From contig JADCRB010000040.1 of assembly GCA_021464245.1 (NCBI GenBank), forward strand, positions 5,238,273 through 5,302,272: a stretch of DNA of 64,000 nt, in the 5' to 3' direction. A program made the position numbers and the translations under genes. The notes under the pieces are model-generated. The model saw nothing but the letters and a program-made list of their open reading frames with translations. It was not told the DNA's origin and did no database searches. Position 1 is the first letter of the stretch. Every line of letters starts with the position of its first letter. Origin of the DNA: Carallia brachiata. Lineage: Eukaryota > Streptophyta > Magnoliopsida > Malpighiales > Rhizophoraceae. Below are positions 1 to 12,118 of the stretch, in pieces.

Positions 1-283
1 TTCTAGTCACTTCCGTCAATTTATCCTTAGACATTACAAGATGTTTTTTTTTTTCCTGTTAAATTGGGATGGATATTTAACTATAGTAAAGATTGAAATT
101 TAAAAATAAAGCATTTCATTGAAGTTACTATAATCATTGAAACCTTCACTATTATTTACTCACCAATTAAGACTCTTCAAAATTTATATATGGTATAGAG
201 TCGGTGTTCCAAACCAGGCAAAATACATTAACATGAATAATGTCATTTATACGATGCATTACTTCATAAGTGACGGTGAATAT

Positions 284-1130
284 CCCTTGCGAGTCTCTTG
301 AACACCTCATCTTTTTTTGTCCGCACTCAATGGCCACTTGGAGGGGTGGAGATTTGGGGTACACGCCATCACCTGACGGTTTCCCTTCGTTTGCGAAATG
401 GTGGCAGGATTTGTTGGACAGTTTCTCTGATCATTTGGAGATTTTTCCAAAGCTTGCCATTTACTGTTGGATCATTTGGAAAGCGAGGAATGAGTTTATT
501 TTTGAACAAGTCAGGCTCAACCCCATCAGATCCTTGGAAAAGATACAGTGTATGTTGACGAAACTCCAAGTTACAACAGAAGCTCGTCCTTAGCCTCAAA
601 ACACTCCTTGGGGCCAATGGCTTCCCCCGAATCCTGGTTTTATAAAGATTAACTGTGATGCTTCCTATGAAACTGTTTCAAACAAAGTTGGGTTGGCTAT
701 GGTATGTAGGAATTCAGATGGGGTTGTAATAGATGGTTGGGCTAAGGCAGCAAAAGCACGTTCAGCTCTCCAGGCTGAAGCAAAAGCTATGTTAATGGCC
801 TCACAGTGGGTACATTCTAGAGGGTTTTCCAATTGTCACATTGAGATTGACTCTAGGCTATTGTTCTCGGCTTTCCAAGGAAGTAAGGAAGATTGGTCGT
901 GGGAAATTGCTCCTATTTTGAGTGATATTAAGTTCAATCTTACTTCTGTTATTGATTGTTATGTCTTTGCTATTCTTAAATGTGCGAACAATGTTTCGGA
1001 TTGGGTTGCGCGACAGTCTAGGGAGGATCTTCTTTCTCAGGACTGGATGAGCAACCCTCTTAAAATTTTGTACTTTTTGTTACGTTCTGATGTTGATCAT
1101 CAATGAAATTTTGCACTTTCATGTCAAAAA
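284..1130 (+). mobile_element. 5'-truncated non-LTR retrotransposon (LINE) tail with 18-bp target-site duplication
   Basis: Only the 3' end of a plant L1-type LINE is present: the last part of ORF2, a short 3' UTR and a short A-run just before 1131. It is flanked by an exact 18-bp direct repeat, ataagtgacggtgaatat, at 266-283 and 1131-1148. That is the signature of target-primed reverse transcription and shows the element was already 5'-truncated when it inserted. The A-tail lies on the right, so the element is in plus orientation. The perfect duplication suggests a fairly recent insertion. The coding part is described in the next entry. Confidence 0.88.
285..1106 (+). pseudogene. LINE ORF2 C-terminal remnant: zf-RVT plus RNase H-like domain
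   Basis: One reading frame runs through the whole insert and is broken only by a TAG at 591-593. The first part (to about 590) has the zf-RVT pattern that follows plant reverse transcriptases: C-E-S-L-E-H-L-I-F-F-C, then W-R about eight residues on. After the stop, the frame gives I-N-C-D-A-S-Y (about 650-670), a typical start of the plant LINE RNase H domain. It continues through V-C-R-N-S-D-G, A-L-Q-A-E-A-K-A and I-E-I-D-S-R-L to a stop at 1104-1106. The reverse transcriptase core and endonuclease are absent. The fragment cannot work alone and is a passenger of the insertion. Confidence 0.85.
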
Positions 1131-1148
1131 ATAAGTGACGGTGAATAT

Positions 1149-2749
1149 TAACGTAAAAATAAATAATAAAAAAAGAAACTCTTCAATGGCATTTTAAATC
1201 TTAGTAAGGGATAAAAATGCTCCATAAAGGTAGGAGAGAAAAAAAAAAACAGTAGCCAATGAGAATGAGTTTGTAGTTTCTATTTGAAGGGACACGTCGG
1301 AAGTGAATCTTATTGTTTGGATTGAATCTTCTGATTAAGAGTAACTTATTAATTATATTTAAGTAATAACGAGTAATAAAATAATTTTTTTTAACCAAAT
1401 CTAACTATTTATTAATTTTTTATTAATTTAATTATTTAATAAAACATATTAATTTATAATTATTTTAAAGTCAAAACAAAATTTTCCCTCTCAACGACAC
1501 TCTTTGATCGGACAGCCTACAAAAGCGGTTGAACGAAAAGGACATTTTAATACGAAACTCTTGCTTTCAATCGTTTACTCTTACTGACAGTGATGTGTTT
1601 GTGTGTCTCTATTGCGGTGCACCTCCGCTACTTGAAATCTCGCTGAAAATTGGCAATCTTTATGCATAACACACTGAAAAGGCTACCTTGCCACCAATAG
1701 GAAAGGTTAATGTATGGTTTTTTAAGAACAATCTTTAACTAGAAGCTATAAGATTTCTTACCTCACCTTTGTCTCTCTGAGTATGGTTGGCAGAATAAAA
1801 CAAAGTTCATATTGCTTTGGTCTTATGTCATTTCACTTGTGTAACGTGACATAATATCTTTATCAGAAATTTGACACTTTTAGCATCCTCAATACTCTCT
1901 AGATCTCACCGTCAAAAGAATGTCAATATCAGACGCAGTTCTGGGCAGCTAGGAATGGACCATCTTATAAAAATAATAATAATAATAATAAATAAAATTT
2001 TTAAAAGGAAAATATTAATTAAAATTTCTTAAACATATAAATCGTTTGATTGTTGAATAAAAATAAATAAATAAATAAATTAATTAATTATTAAATAATA
2101 TTAAATATTTTGCGTGCTTAATGGTGCATCATAATAGTGCTCAAGAAAGAAAAGAGCTCCGATTTGCTGCTCGAGAAAACAGCCTGACGATTTATCTTAA
2201 GAGTAACAACATTGTAATTTTTGGTAATAACGGACATATTTTAATAACCAAAAATCAAGTGATAAAATCTTACTACTAAAAATATAAATTTTGTTATTTA
2301 AAATTCAACTCTTATTACTTTCAAGTACACTATTGAGTTCAAAAACTCTCAATCGTAAAAACTTTTCCCAAAAGAAAATACTAGGCTTCATATTTTATAC
2401 ACTACTAGGCCGGAGGTGCAAACGAGTACATGATTGTCCGAATCACACAACAGTCTCAACTAATTCCCACTTAAGAGCATTCTTTCTGAATTCATTAAAA
2501 AAAGCAGTAAACTGCAAATCGAAAAGAAAAAAGAGGAAGTTCATGCTTGCTAATGCCGAAAATGTATGTGTAGGATGTACCACAAAAGTTGCTTGTATTT
2601 GGGGGTTTTTATACGATCATAATAATTCCCACCATTCTCATTAATTTTATTTCCTTTCATATGATTATAACACAAGATCTTAAAAATAAAAGTCAAAATT
2701 TAACAACTAAAGACTTTTTCTTTTTATATAAAAAAGAAACTATTCTGCA
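1149..2749. other. Intergenic, AT-rich, no gene seen
   Basis: Short simple A/T runs, including an aat/taa-rich patch near 1968-2100. The reading frames here are short and lack recognisable motifs. Nothing else could be supported. Confidence 0.6.
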
Positions 2750-4112
2750 TCAATGTATGGGTTCCCAGTCTAACAATTTCTCTGTATATAACCTGTTAGG
2801 CACCATTTCAATCTCATTCTCTTCCAACAATTCCACCGGTTGATTTTGCAACAAATCCTCAGCAAAACAAATTGCCCAATCAGAGTAACTCACTTGATCA
2901 AGATCGTAATAATATTGCAAGGTTGGATCGGTATTCATTGACCTCAATTCCGACTCTGGCATTATGTTGTCCGAAATATCAGCAACCACCAACTCATCTC
3001 CCACCTGATGGGCATAATTCATTACTGGTGATCCTTGTCTCGTAGAGTTTGGGAGCAGACCAGACACCAATGGGGGCTGCGATCCTAACACTTCTGTTAT
3101 AGTATCAAAAGTTACTGTCTTTAGCTTTCTTCCAGCGTCTCCGCTCTTGGGCACTATTTTTCTGGACTCTTTTGCTTCTTCAAAATTTTCCTGTTGGCCA
3201 CCTTGTGTTTTAGGCAGTGATTGTTCATCTTCAATATGTACAATCTCTGGACTTCCACGATTAGCAATCGACACTCTCTTTTTTACGTTTTCGGACTCCC
3301 TTCTCCCGTCTTTCCTTTGAATTCTACAAATAACGTAATCATCAACAACCTTCAATCGGCAAAAAAAAAAAAAAACATAGTAAGCCACAGAACATCAAGC
3401 AAAAGACTTGGACCATATATGCACGTAAATTGCCTTGCACTGCATTATTGATTACTTCAGCGGGTTGAATTATAGTTCTGTTGCCCACAAAATTGTTGGA
3501 ATACAATTGAATACGATGTAAAGACCCTTGGACATACGTTAACTAAACTAAAATTTAATAAACTCGCGCATATCTCGAGTATAACACTAGTTACATTAAA
3601 ATTAAAAAAAAAATTGTAAAATAGCTTACTTGTGCATTAGGACCAAGCAAGGACCGATGAAGACTGTATTCGAACATATACCAACAGCCGTTGTACTTGG
3701 ACTTGCTATTCTCATAACGATACCTCTTCTTTATTCCTATGCTTCTTTTGGTCATTCTCTGTTGAATGATCTTGGCAGAGTTCTCTGCTTTCCAGGCGCC
3801 ACCATTGAGGCCAACTTTTCTTACAAACCTAGAGTCGTTGACGCCCTTCCTTTTCAACTCGGTGAAGAAGTAGAGGTCCTCCTCCTTTTTCAAATTGGGT
3901 CCACCGTGAATTTCCCATAACTCCCAAGGTTCAGTTTCACCGTATATATTGCACTCCTTTACTGACAAACCGCTTCGTAGTGGCAGTGGTTGACCAGTAA
4001 CCTTGTTGTACAGATAGTGTATCACGAGCTCTTCGTCTGACACGAACCCAGTTGGAATAAGTGTGAGAGGTTTCGAGCTTTTTGCTTCTTGTTGCATTCT
4101 GTCTAACAACAA
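2750..4112 (-). CDS. NAC-domain transcription factor, divergent, two exons
   Basis: NAC proteins are plant transcription factors that bind DNA through an N-terminal domain of subdomains A-E. Exon 1 (4112-3630, 161 codons) carries A-D: G-F-V-S-D-E-E-L-V-I-H-Y-L, E-P-W-E-L-W, Y-F-F-T-E-L-K-R-K-G, G-G-A-W-K-A and I-G-I-K-K-R-Y-R-Y. The donor follows 3630 (caa|gtaag) in phase 0. Exon 2 starts at 3349 after gattgaag and opens with V-V-D-D-Y-V-I-C-R-I, subdomain E. A Ser/Glu-rich tail follows to the stop at 2750. Predicted length is 360 residues, with no C-terminal membrane segment. Oddities: the usual W-K-A-T-G core reads W-K-A-E-N, and subdomains A-D share one exon although many NAC genes have an intron there. 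The start may instead be the Met at 4097. An out-of-frame ATG lies upstream at 4128. Confidence 0.85.
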
Positions 4113-4140
4113 GGCTGGTGGGCTCCATGGATTATTTTCT

Positions 4141-4151
4141 CTTATATATAG
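4141..4151 (-). promoter_or_regulatory. TATA-like box upstream of the NAC gene
   Basis: The minus strand reads ctatatataag about 30 bases before the first in-frame ATG. Used as a TATA box it would leave almost no 5' UTR before 4112, which favours the Met at 4097 as the start or a different promoter. Confidence 0.35.
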
Positions 4152-4899
4152 ACCCGGGAATCCCAGGTTTTCTCTAACAAAAAGGGCGTAAAACTTTTTG
4201 TCTGCATTGTGGTTTGGTTTGGATTCAATATCCGATTCCTATTGTGGTTTGAATTTTAGCTTTACTTGGTATCCAAGACTACTACTCCTGTTTTGACTAC
4301 AATTTCAAAAACTTGAAACATAGCAAACGATACGTATTTGGTTAACAAAAACTTTCCAATATAGTTCTTACCCAAAAAAAGCAGCTTTTTTAAACCTATG
4401 CATTGAATCTGAATCCGAATCTGCCACTTTTGATCGTCACACCCATAGGGCCATGCCAAATGAAGAAATAAGTGAATAAAAGAGAGAATTTTCAACCAGA
4501 CGTGACCGGTGTGCCCAAAACTCCCTTCTTTAAATCCGATGTGCTCAAAGCAAACTTTGCTACCAGGAAAAGAATTGGTTACCAATGATTTAGAGAACAA
4601 ATTACAAATAACAAAGGCTAACTGCATTTTATGATGTGAAACTTATTATGTTGTAGACAAGAAATTTACAACAGCGTGTTGTTTGCAATATCGGCCCAAA
4701 TCAAAGATGGAACATGAGCAAGATTTCGGCTTTTGCAGGTCCTCTCGGCTCTCGTTCGTACCTAGAAAAAAATGGAAGATAACACAAGAGCACAGGCTGT
4801 ACTTTTCTATATGAAGAGAAAATAGAAAGTGCTGCCAAGATTTATTGCAAAATTGCAATGGGTATAGCGATGAAAAGCTGCTATCGCATGTGATGCTGG

Positions 4900-5169
4900 C
4901 TATGTAGTGTATGCCCTACATTCCCATTGAAATTCTGTTTTATACTCTAGGATGCGTACGCCGAAGGACTTATCCTTGAACCAGCACTGAATCATTAATT
5001 TCTCACGGTTTTCCAACCAGTTTACCGCATGCAGGTGCCTTTTGCCGATGGACAATCCAGGAGACGGTCTAAGTGTTGACAACGTTGCTAGGATTGCCAG
5101 AATAACTATGCTAGGATAACTGAACACAGAGAACTCAGCTTGTAATTTTGCATCTTGTAAACTGATCAA
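4900..5169 (-). pseudogene. S1/SPH-like (self-incompatibility S1 family) secreted-protein fragment
   Basis: An 89-codon frame with a hydrophobic stretch near residues 19-30 (I-V-I-L-A-I-L-A-T-L), suggesting a signal peptide. The second half resembles the start of the plant S-protein-homologue domain: H-L-H-A-V-N-W-L, then L-M-I-Q-C-W-F-K-D-K-S-F-G-V-R-I-L and E-F-Q-W. The family usually continues for about 60 more residues with conserved Cys and Trp; here a stop comes directly after the Q-W segment. A further minus-strand frame (4646-4858) contains C-S-C-S-I-F near its end and could be the displaced C-terminus, but I cannot join them. Family members are small secreted proteins. This copy looks broken. 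Confidence 0.35.
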
Positions 5170-5847
5170 TTTATGAATATGATCGCTTTATTCAATCTGC
5201 AGGATTCAAAAGGAAAACAAAATGCATCGTCATTGATCTTTTTTCTGTATGTTCAATTGTCACCAAATTATGCATATATTAAAAATCAGATTCAAAATTG
5301 GTGCATTGCAACGTCTTTTTTTTTTTTTTTTTTTTTTAGATTTTGAATTCTGGACATGCTAAATATCATTACAAATTAGGCATATATTAATCATCAAATC
5401 GTCAATTCCATAATCTACTTATTTGCAAGATCTTAAAAAAAAAATTCTACTGGAAATAGTAACCACCAGAAAAGAATAACAGAACATTATCGGGCAGAGA
5501 ATAAAAATTCCAGTCATGATGACCTTCATTCTAACAGGAATACACGTTCATTAAGCTGCCAAGATTCATATGCCTTCATCTGAAAGCTCAGTGTGAAAAG
5601 ACAGGTTCATTATAATTTTAAAAATTTATAATTAAATATAATATAATGGTAATATAATTTAAATAGAAGACATTTCAGTCATAAAATTATGATATCATGA
5701 TAATAAATCGTTTTATCCAAAAATTTGAGCCAGATCATGTATTCTGCAGTCACGGGTACTAGGCTGGGCTCAGTTTGTACCAACTTAAACTTAGTCCAAA
5801 GTTCTTAGACTCGATATTAGGCCTGACCATATATATATATATATTAT
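5170..5847. other. Intergenic, AT-rich
   Basis: Contains a T-run of about 20 near 5318-5337 and an (AT)n patch near 5830-5845. No gene seen. Confidence 0.55.
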
Positions 5848-6472
5848 AGGTGTCAAAATTGGTCATCATATCGAGTTTGGGTTGGGTCACTTCGGGTTCG
5901 GGTCGGGTTATTTATGGATCAAGTTATCTTCGAGTCACTTTGAGTTCGGTCACTTCGAGTTCGGGTCAACCCACAAGTTGGCCACGTCATCAAAAATGAT
6001 GACGTGACATTTTTTATTAAAAATTTTAAAAATTTAAAATTTCAAAAATTTTACTAAAAATTCTTAAAAATCAAAGAAAAATCATATGATTGAAAAATAA
6101 TTGAAGAAATTTCTTTTAAAAATTTCTTTTAAAACATTCTAAAAAATTAAAATAAAATTTAAAACTGTATAAAAAGTGTTAAAATATTTTAAAAAAATTT
6201 ATAATTAAGACTTATATTGAAAATAATATAATCTATACTTTTTATAATATAAAATATGCTAAATTTTTTCATTTTATTTTTTTGTTTCCTTAAAAAAAAA
6301 GTTCGGGCCAAACGGGTCGGGTTTGGGTCGGATCGGGTTTGACCCAAAGATTTTCGGTTTATTTGGGTTCGGGTCATTTCGGATTAAGTTATCGTTCAAG
6401 TCGGGTTCAGGTCGTATTTTTTTGGACAGATTCGAGTCAACCTATTAAGTTATGTCAGATTTTAACACTTCT
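5848..6472. mobile_element. hAT-like MITE with GGGTCGGGT-type subterminal repeats (candidate)
   Basis: The ends are imperfect inverted repeats: the left begins aggtgtcaaaattggtca and the right, reverse-complemented, begins agaagtgttaaaatctgaca. Both subterminal zones are packed with variants of gggtcgggt and gttcgggtc, around an AT-rich core. Flanking 8-mers are tatattat and aatatcat (6 of 8 identical), in keeping with an old 8-bp target-site duplication. There is no coding capacity. The boundaries are my best estimate. Confidence 0.5.
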
Positions 6473-6934
6473 AATATCATACATCTTGGAGTTCAATCTC
6501 AACCTTTTCTTATATGTCATCGGCAGCTGTACGCTGGTTGTCATGCAAGATATTTTTTTTAAACTAATGCTGTCCCTTTATCGAGATCGGTTCAGCAGTT
6601 CCAATTAGTACCCGGATTTGTGTCTTTTCTTTTTATTATTCTTTTTTATTATTCTTTTTGTTTCTTTTCCAATTAGCTCGGTTTGAACTAGCAGTTTCAA
6701 AACATTCAACTCAAATTTATAGAGAACGTAGACAACTAGATGCTAAAATGTTTGCTATCACTCCGTTCTCTGTAGAGAGGTTAAAAAAGAGATTAGCCCA
6801 ATCTCCTTGTTATTTAATTGGGAGCAAGTTGCATATTCAACATTTAGCAGCCCCATAGAATAGAATGGAAAGTTTCCAATCTACTTTTAGTATGCATCTT
6901 ATTATTTAGACTGACTGCTAAGATGTAGGACAAC

Positions 6935-7747
6935 CATTAATAAAGAACTAGATCGAACCAACCAGTTTAACTGAAAAAATTGGGAACTGGTCCTTAAATC
7001 GGTCTGATTCACATAAAAAAATCGACCCACATGCAAATCAGCATCAGAACCAGAAAATCGGCCAGTTCAACCGGAAATCGATGAACCGGTTGGGGTTTTA
7101 TTATTATTTTTATTTAAAATATAAATATATAATTTATAAAGTAATTTTTTTAAACTTATTGTGTTCTTCAAACGAAAAATTTAAGGACTATACTATAAAA
7201 CTCAACAAACTCCTTTAATCATGTATTTTCCCAAATTTCTTATATTAAACTATAATATCTTTAACATAAATAAAAATTAATATTTTATATAAATATAGTT
7301 CCTAAAATATAATTTGCTTTAACTACTTAGTATCTTTTATTAAAATTTTTTATCATACTATTTAAAAATAATAACTATATAATTTAAATACAATCCTTAA
7401 CTCATGTGTAATCGAAATTTATTTATATTATGTATATATAAAACTATGTTTTTAATATATTTATATATACTAATTTATTAGTTTTTTAATTTTACTTTAC
7501 AATAAATTATAAATAATATATGCTAAATCTAAAAATATATATGTATTCTACTATATATACATATATATAATATTTATATCTTATATTATTCTTTACATAT
7601 ATTATATACACATATATTTTAATTTTTATATATTTAATATTAAATACCGATTTTACCAGTTTAACCGCGGTTAAACCAGTTGAACCAATTAAATCTTGAA
7701 TCTCTCAGTTTTTTAGTTCAATAACCGGTTCGATTTTAACAACCTTG
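6935..7747. mobile_element. hAT-type non-autonomous element with 8-bp target-site duplication
   Basis: The exact 8-mer aggacaac flanks the element at 6927-6934 and 7748-7755, the duplication length typical of hAT elements. Inside, the left end contains gatcgaaccaaccagttt and the right end, reverse-complemented, reads caaggttgttaaaatcgaac; both start with CA. Subterminal zones repeat the words aaccggtt, ccagttgaac and accagtttaac. The core is extremely AT-rich and non-coding. No transposase is present, so it would need one in trans. Confidence 0.75.
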
Positions 7748-7755
7748 AGGACAAC

Positions 7756-8539
7756 TCAATTATTAAATAAGTCTTTTTGTCTTTTCATTACTCTTTTCAC
7801 TATTCTTATGCTAGTATTTATCAAACTTTTTCGTATAGAACGTGAAATCCTCTTAACATGTCTATATGCGATTAAAGTGATATTATTACTAAGATTTATG
7901 ATTAGTTGTAATCATGTGTTTAATGATTGAGACATAATAATGCAATGCAATATTTTTGGAGTCTGCAATTACGTATTTACTATGTTCATGTAATAATATC
8001 TTATATTATTGAATGATAAAAAGTATCTGACCCGCGAAGTTGCGACAAATGGGCTCAACACTGAGCCTCTCCTATGAAGTGAGAAGTAGACAACTACATA
8101 TAAGTTGCCCAAATCGACCTCTCATCTAGAATTATTGGATGCGGACTAATTTTTGCATGTGTTTGACTATATAAATTAATTTTAGATAATACTAAAATAA
8201 TTATATAATTTTGTAATTATATTTAATAAATTATTATTATTATTATTTAATTATTTAATAATATATATTATTTTGATTAAATTTAAAAAAATCTTACTAA
8301 ATATTTTTCTTTTTTATATTACCGCTTGATACGCGCCAATTTATTCCCCTTTACTGGTCATGTCCACATCAATTAAGATTCTTTGGTTGCGATGCGAATC
8401 TCTAAAGCTAGGATCCCTCGGGGTGATGCCTATCTTTGAACGTGGCGATTCCCCATGGGCTTTCTCCACTCGATATTCTCAAAGCGTAACCCCAGGTGTG
8501 ATGATGAATGTCTGGATTCCATTAAAAATATAGGGTAAA
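7756..8539. other. Intergenic
   Basis: AT-rich, with a moderately GC-richer patch at about 8030-8130 and 8320-8510 that contains no recognisable frame. No feature supported. Confidence 0.5.
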
Positions 8540-8608
8540 GTTACATCCACGCAGAATTTGCACCGAGTCTTCAACACGGACGATGTGGATAGAACAGCAA
8601 GCAATGAG
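8540..8608 (+). repeat. Left arm of a long-distance inverted repeat
   Basis: This 69-bp stretch, beginning gttacatccacgcagaa, matches the reverse complement of 10813-10881 at about 62 of 69 positions by eye. Weaker similarity continues inward to about 8655, where both arms have tgtgggc. The arms are about 2.2 kb apart. They could be the terminal repeats of a degraded DNA transposon or two opposed copies of one repeat. Confidence 0.7.
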
Positions 8609-10812
8609 TAGACGCAGACGGGCCAGCTTGGCGTACTGTTCATCATGTGGGCTCACACCATAAATAATAATTAAATATTTCAAATTTTGAAAAACAAATT
8701 TAAAATTTAAGTTCAGTTTTATATACGTATACATATGCTATATATATATATAATGTATCAAATTTTGCTAGAATACTTATTATTTTTTTAATAGAAAATA
8801 ATAAAATATTATTTATTAATTTTTTATATTATATTATATTAATATTATTATAAAAATAAATAAACCCGTCTTGCAACGTGACAAATAAAGTCACGGGTAC
8901 CTTGAAAATTCCAAGATATTAGCGGAGCCCGTCTGTTTAAAAAATTGCAAGGACTGTTGTTAAAAATGAGAAGTTGATTGAGAAGTTCATTACAATTATA
9001 ACTTCTTAGTCGAAAATAATATGTCAAAAATTCAAAGGACTAATACTACAATTAAAATTCAAAAGACTAACACTAAAATTTAGAATTACTACAATAGTAA
9101 AGAGCCCACTTCATAAAAATTTTTGCAGTAAATTGAGCATGCAACAACTCATCGCTCATGGACATCAAGCAGGAGAATATTAGTGATGAAAAGCTTGAAC
9201 TCGAATGTTTACTATACTTAGAGATAAAAATTGCCTATGTGCTTGAAAATTTTTATGCATTCGAGTCTTTATTGTGGAATTGCGAGGGATTTCTAAGTTT
9301 TAGTAATAGTTCTTGAAATTTCTAAAACAGATGGACTTCTGCTAATAATTTAGAATTGCAAAGGACTAGTTATTTTTAGTAATAGTCTCAACAATTTCTA
9401 AAATAGATGAGTTTCATCTACAAACTTGAATTATCGTATCATTGAACTCAAACAACACTACAAGAAATAAGATTTTAGAAGAAGAAAATAATAATAAATA
9501 TGTAGTGATATTATCATTATAATAGTGGGTTAAGGAGTGAGTCCATTACTTTTTTAGACCAACTCACAGAGTATTCCCTCCTTTTCCACTTAGACTTATT
9601 TGAATGGGTGACTGCCATTGTGAACAACCAGACTTGCAACGAGTTGGTACTCAGATAGTTACTATATTTGAAGGTGAAATTTTGAGGGGAAAAAATTTAT
9701 CTATGTAAATACAATGTAAAAGTAATATATAATATGAATAACTAAAAAAATTATGTTAATTATTTCGTATAATAAACATTATAAATATATTGAGGGTGGG
9801 TGAAATTATTACCATTGTGATGTCATGTTACGCAAATAGTATAGGTTCATGCCCAACAAAAATATCATTATTCCAGCATTAGTGGATTAAGAAAAAATAA
9901 ACGTATTTGAAATTTATATATATATGTATAACCTAAGAATACATATAGTTTTGGTAACATGAACTAAATTTATGGTTTTGAATTCTAGAAAAAAAAAAAA
10001 GAACATAAGAGAAAATGATGCAAAGTTTATCAAATTTTATATTGTGAAAATGATGCTAATTATAATGTCAAAAAATTTATACGAAAATAAGAAATATAAA
10101 TATTTATAAAATTTTAATCCTAATTTATAAAGGTTCGAAATTAATAATAACATAATAAATCACATTTGTAATAAAAAAATACAGACAGAATTTGATGGTA
10201 AATTGTAATAACCTTCTTTTTTTCTGCAACGGGTTTCTACGTAAGTGCAACAAAGTAATTTTTTTAGAAAAGCAATCGCGCACCTTCTAGACCAAGACAC
10301 AACCTACGGTGATGTGCATCAGATGTGGTAGCCGATAAAATTTTTTCCTTTTAACAACATTTACATGCATGAGTACTCATAAAATGCAATTACATGATCA
10401 ATCAATTTTTGATATATATATATTAATTATTTTTTAAAAATTTTATGTTCATTTTCAAATTTTTGATTTAACATACAACAAGGCCAATTAATTCACAACA
10501 AAATAAATTAATTGAGTAACATATTGCAAGTTTTTAAACGTTGTACTAGATAGTTCAACTTTCTTGTATTTGATGCATATTTTGTTCTTTTGTTGCAAAT
10601 AATGATTTATTTGTTGAATATTCATTTTTGCCTTTTCCCTCAACGAATGTTTTGCAGTTGTACAAGCCATGGCGCAAAATTTTAAGATCTTTGAGAGGGA
10701 ATTTCGAATTCTGTCCATATTTTTCTCTTCTTTTGGGGGGGGGAAATTCAATGGCCCACATTCTAATTTCATTTTCCACCTTTCATGCCTACTAACTCTT
10801 TCAATCCACGTC
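8609..10812. other. AT-rich stretch between the inverted-repeat arms
   Basis: No transposase or other recognisable coding sequence; the frames are short. It includes a run of eight G at about 10735-10742 close to the right arm. If the arms are transposon ends, this is an internally decayed body. Confidence 0.45.
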
Positions 10813-10881
10813 TTCATTGCTTTTTATTCTATCCACGTCATCCGCGTTGAAGACTCGGTGCAACTTCTGCGTGGATGTAAC
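10813..10881 (-). repeat. Right arm of a long-distance inverted repeat
   Basis: Reverse-complement partner of 8540-8608. The outer edge ends gcgtggatgtaac. No matching short direct repeat was seen outside the two arms, so a transposon interpretation stays open. Confidence 0.7.
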
Positions 10882-12118
10882 GTTTCCAAAAATATATTAT
10901 TTGTTTTTCTTATATATATATATATATTTTTTTTTAAAGAGGTGTCAAAAAAAAAAAAAAAGTGCAGTTGTACATTGACTCTACAGGGCCAAGTGGGGAT
11001 CACTAGTATTTCACAATTTTTTTAAAAAATAAAAACACATATTTTAAACTAAAAAAATATAATAATATTAAATTACTCGGTTAGGAACTTAGGATAATTT
11101 TATTGTATTTTAAAATACAATAATGAACATACTTTTAATATTTTAAATTATAATAGCCGTGAACAAATGACCTCCAAAATATTTTATAAACACCCATTTT
11201 CGTGGGCCAATCAGCTTCACCTTTTACAATTAGTGAACTTAATTCAATTATCAATTCAATTTAATTAAATTGAATTATACTGAAAAAAAAAAAGTTAGTA
11301 TACCACGCGGACTGTAGGAAGTTGACTCTTTAAGACAATCTCCCCCAGTAGAAGATAAAAGCAGAAAAAGGCAAGGAATGTAATACCTTTCTTTATCTTA
11401 GATAAAGGAGAAGAATATATGGCAGCACAAAATCACAAAAAGGAAAAAGTTTGAGCATTTTCCCTTTACCACTTTTTGCAAATGGAAGAATGTAACATGG
11501 AAAGTCAGAAATTGGAGATCTTGAAGTTGTTCTTCCACCGTAATTTGTTTATTTCTTATTCGTCAATCATGTTTTTCAACTTATTTCTACTTGCAGAATC
11601 TGATCCCTTGAGTTTTTAATTTTTCCTTTTTCCATACATCTCGTCTTTCTCTATATTAGTGCGAAAGTCCTATGCATCTGAGACGTCCTAACATTATAAG
11701 CGTAATGGTTGTTTAGTATATAGAGATAGATTTGGCGACTAAGTCTGTTTGCAGATGAAAACGGACAGTTTTTCCTTTCTTTGGTCCAAAGACCTGAATT
11801 CGCGGCTCACAATCACAACTGCCAACCAATTGGGCAAAGCCCAATACTCGATCGGTTTTTCTTTTTTCAATTGTTTTTATGTGGCATCCGTCGTGAAATC
11901 TAAGGGAGCAAATAGGACAGATAACAAATAAAGCTAACTTCATTAATGGAGGGAAAAACATTACACACTAGATAGCAGAAGCTATTAAGTACTTAGCTGT
12001 TAACACAACCAACTATATATATAGGGTACTTACTACAGTGCACATCAGACTACTTAATCAAGCCAATTTTATTATACTTCTAACATGGTGTTTTTTTTTT
12101 TTTTTAAAGTAGTGAAAT
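10882..12118. other. Intergenic, includes 3' flank of the first glutaredoxin gene
   Basis: AT-rich with A- and T-runs. No gene is recognised; the small frames at 11713-11961 lack known motifs. A T-run near 12090-12105 lies just downstream of the glutaredoxin stop. Confidence 0.5.
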
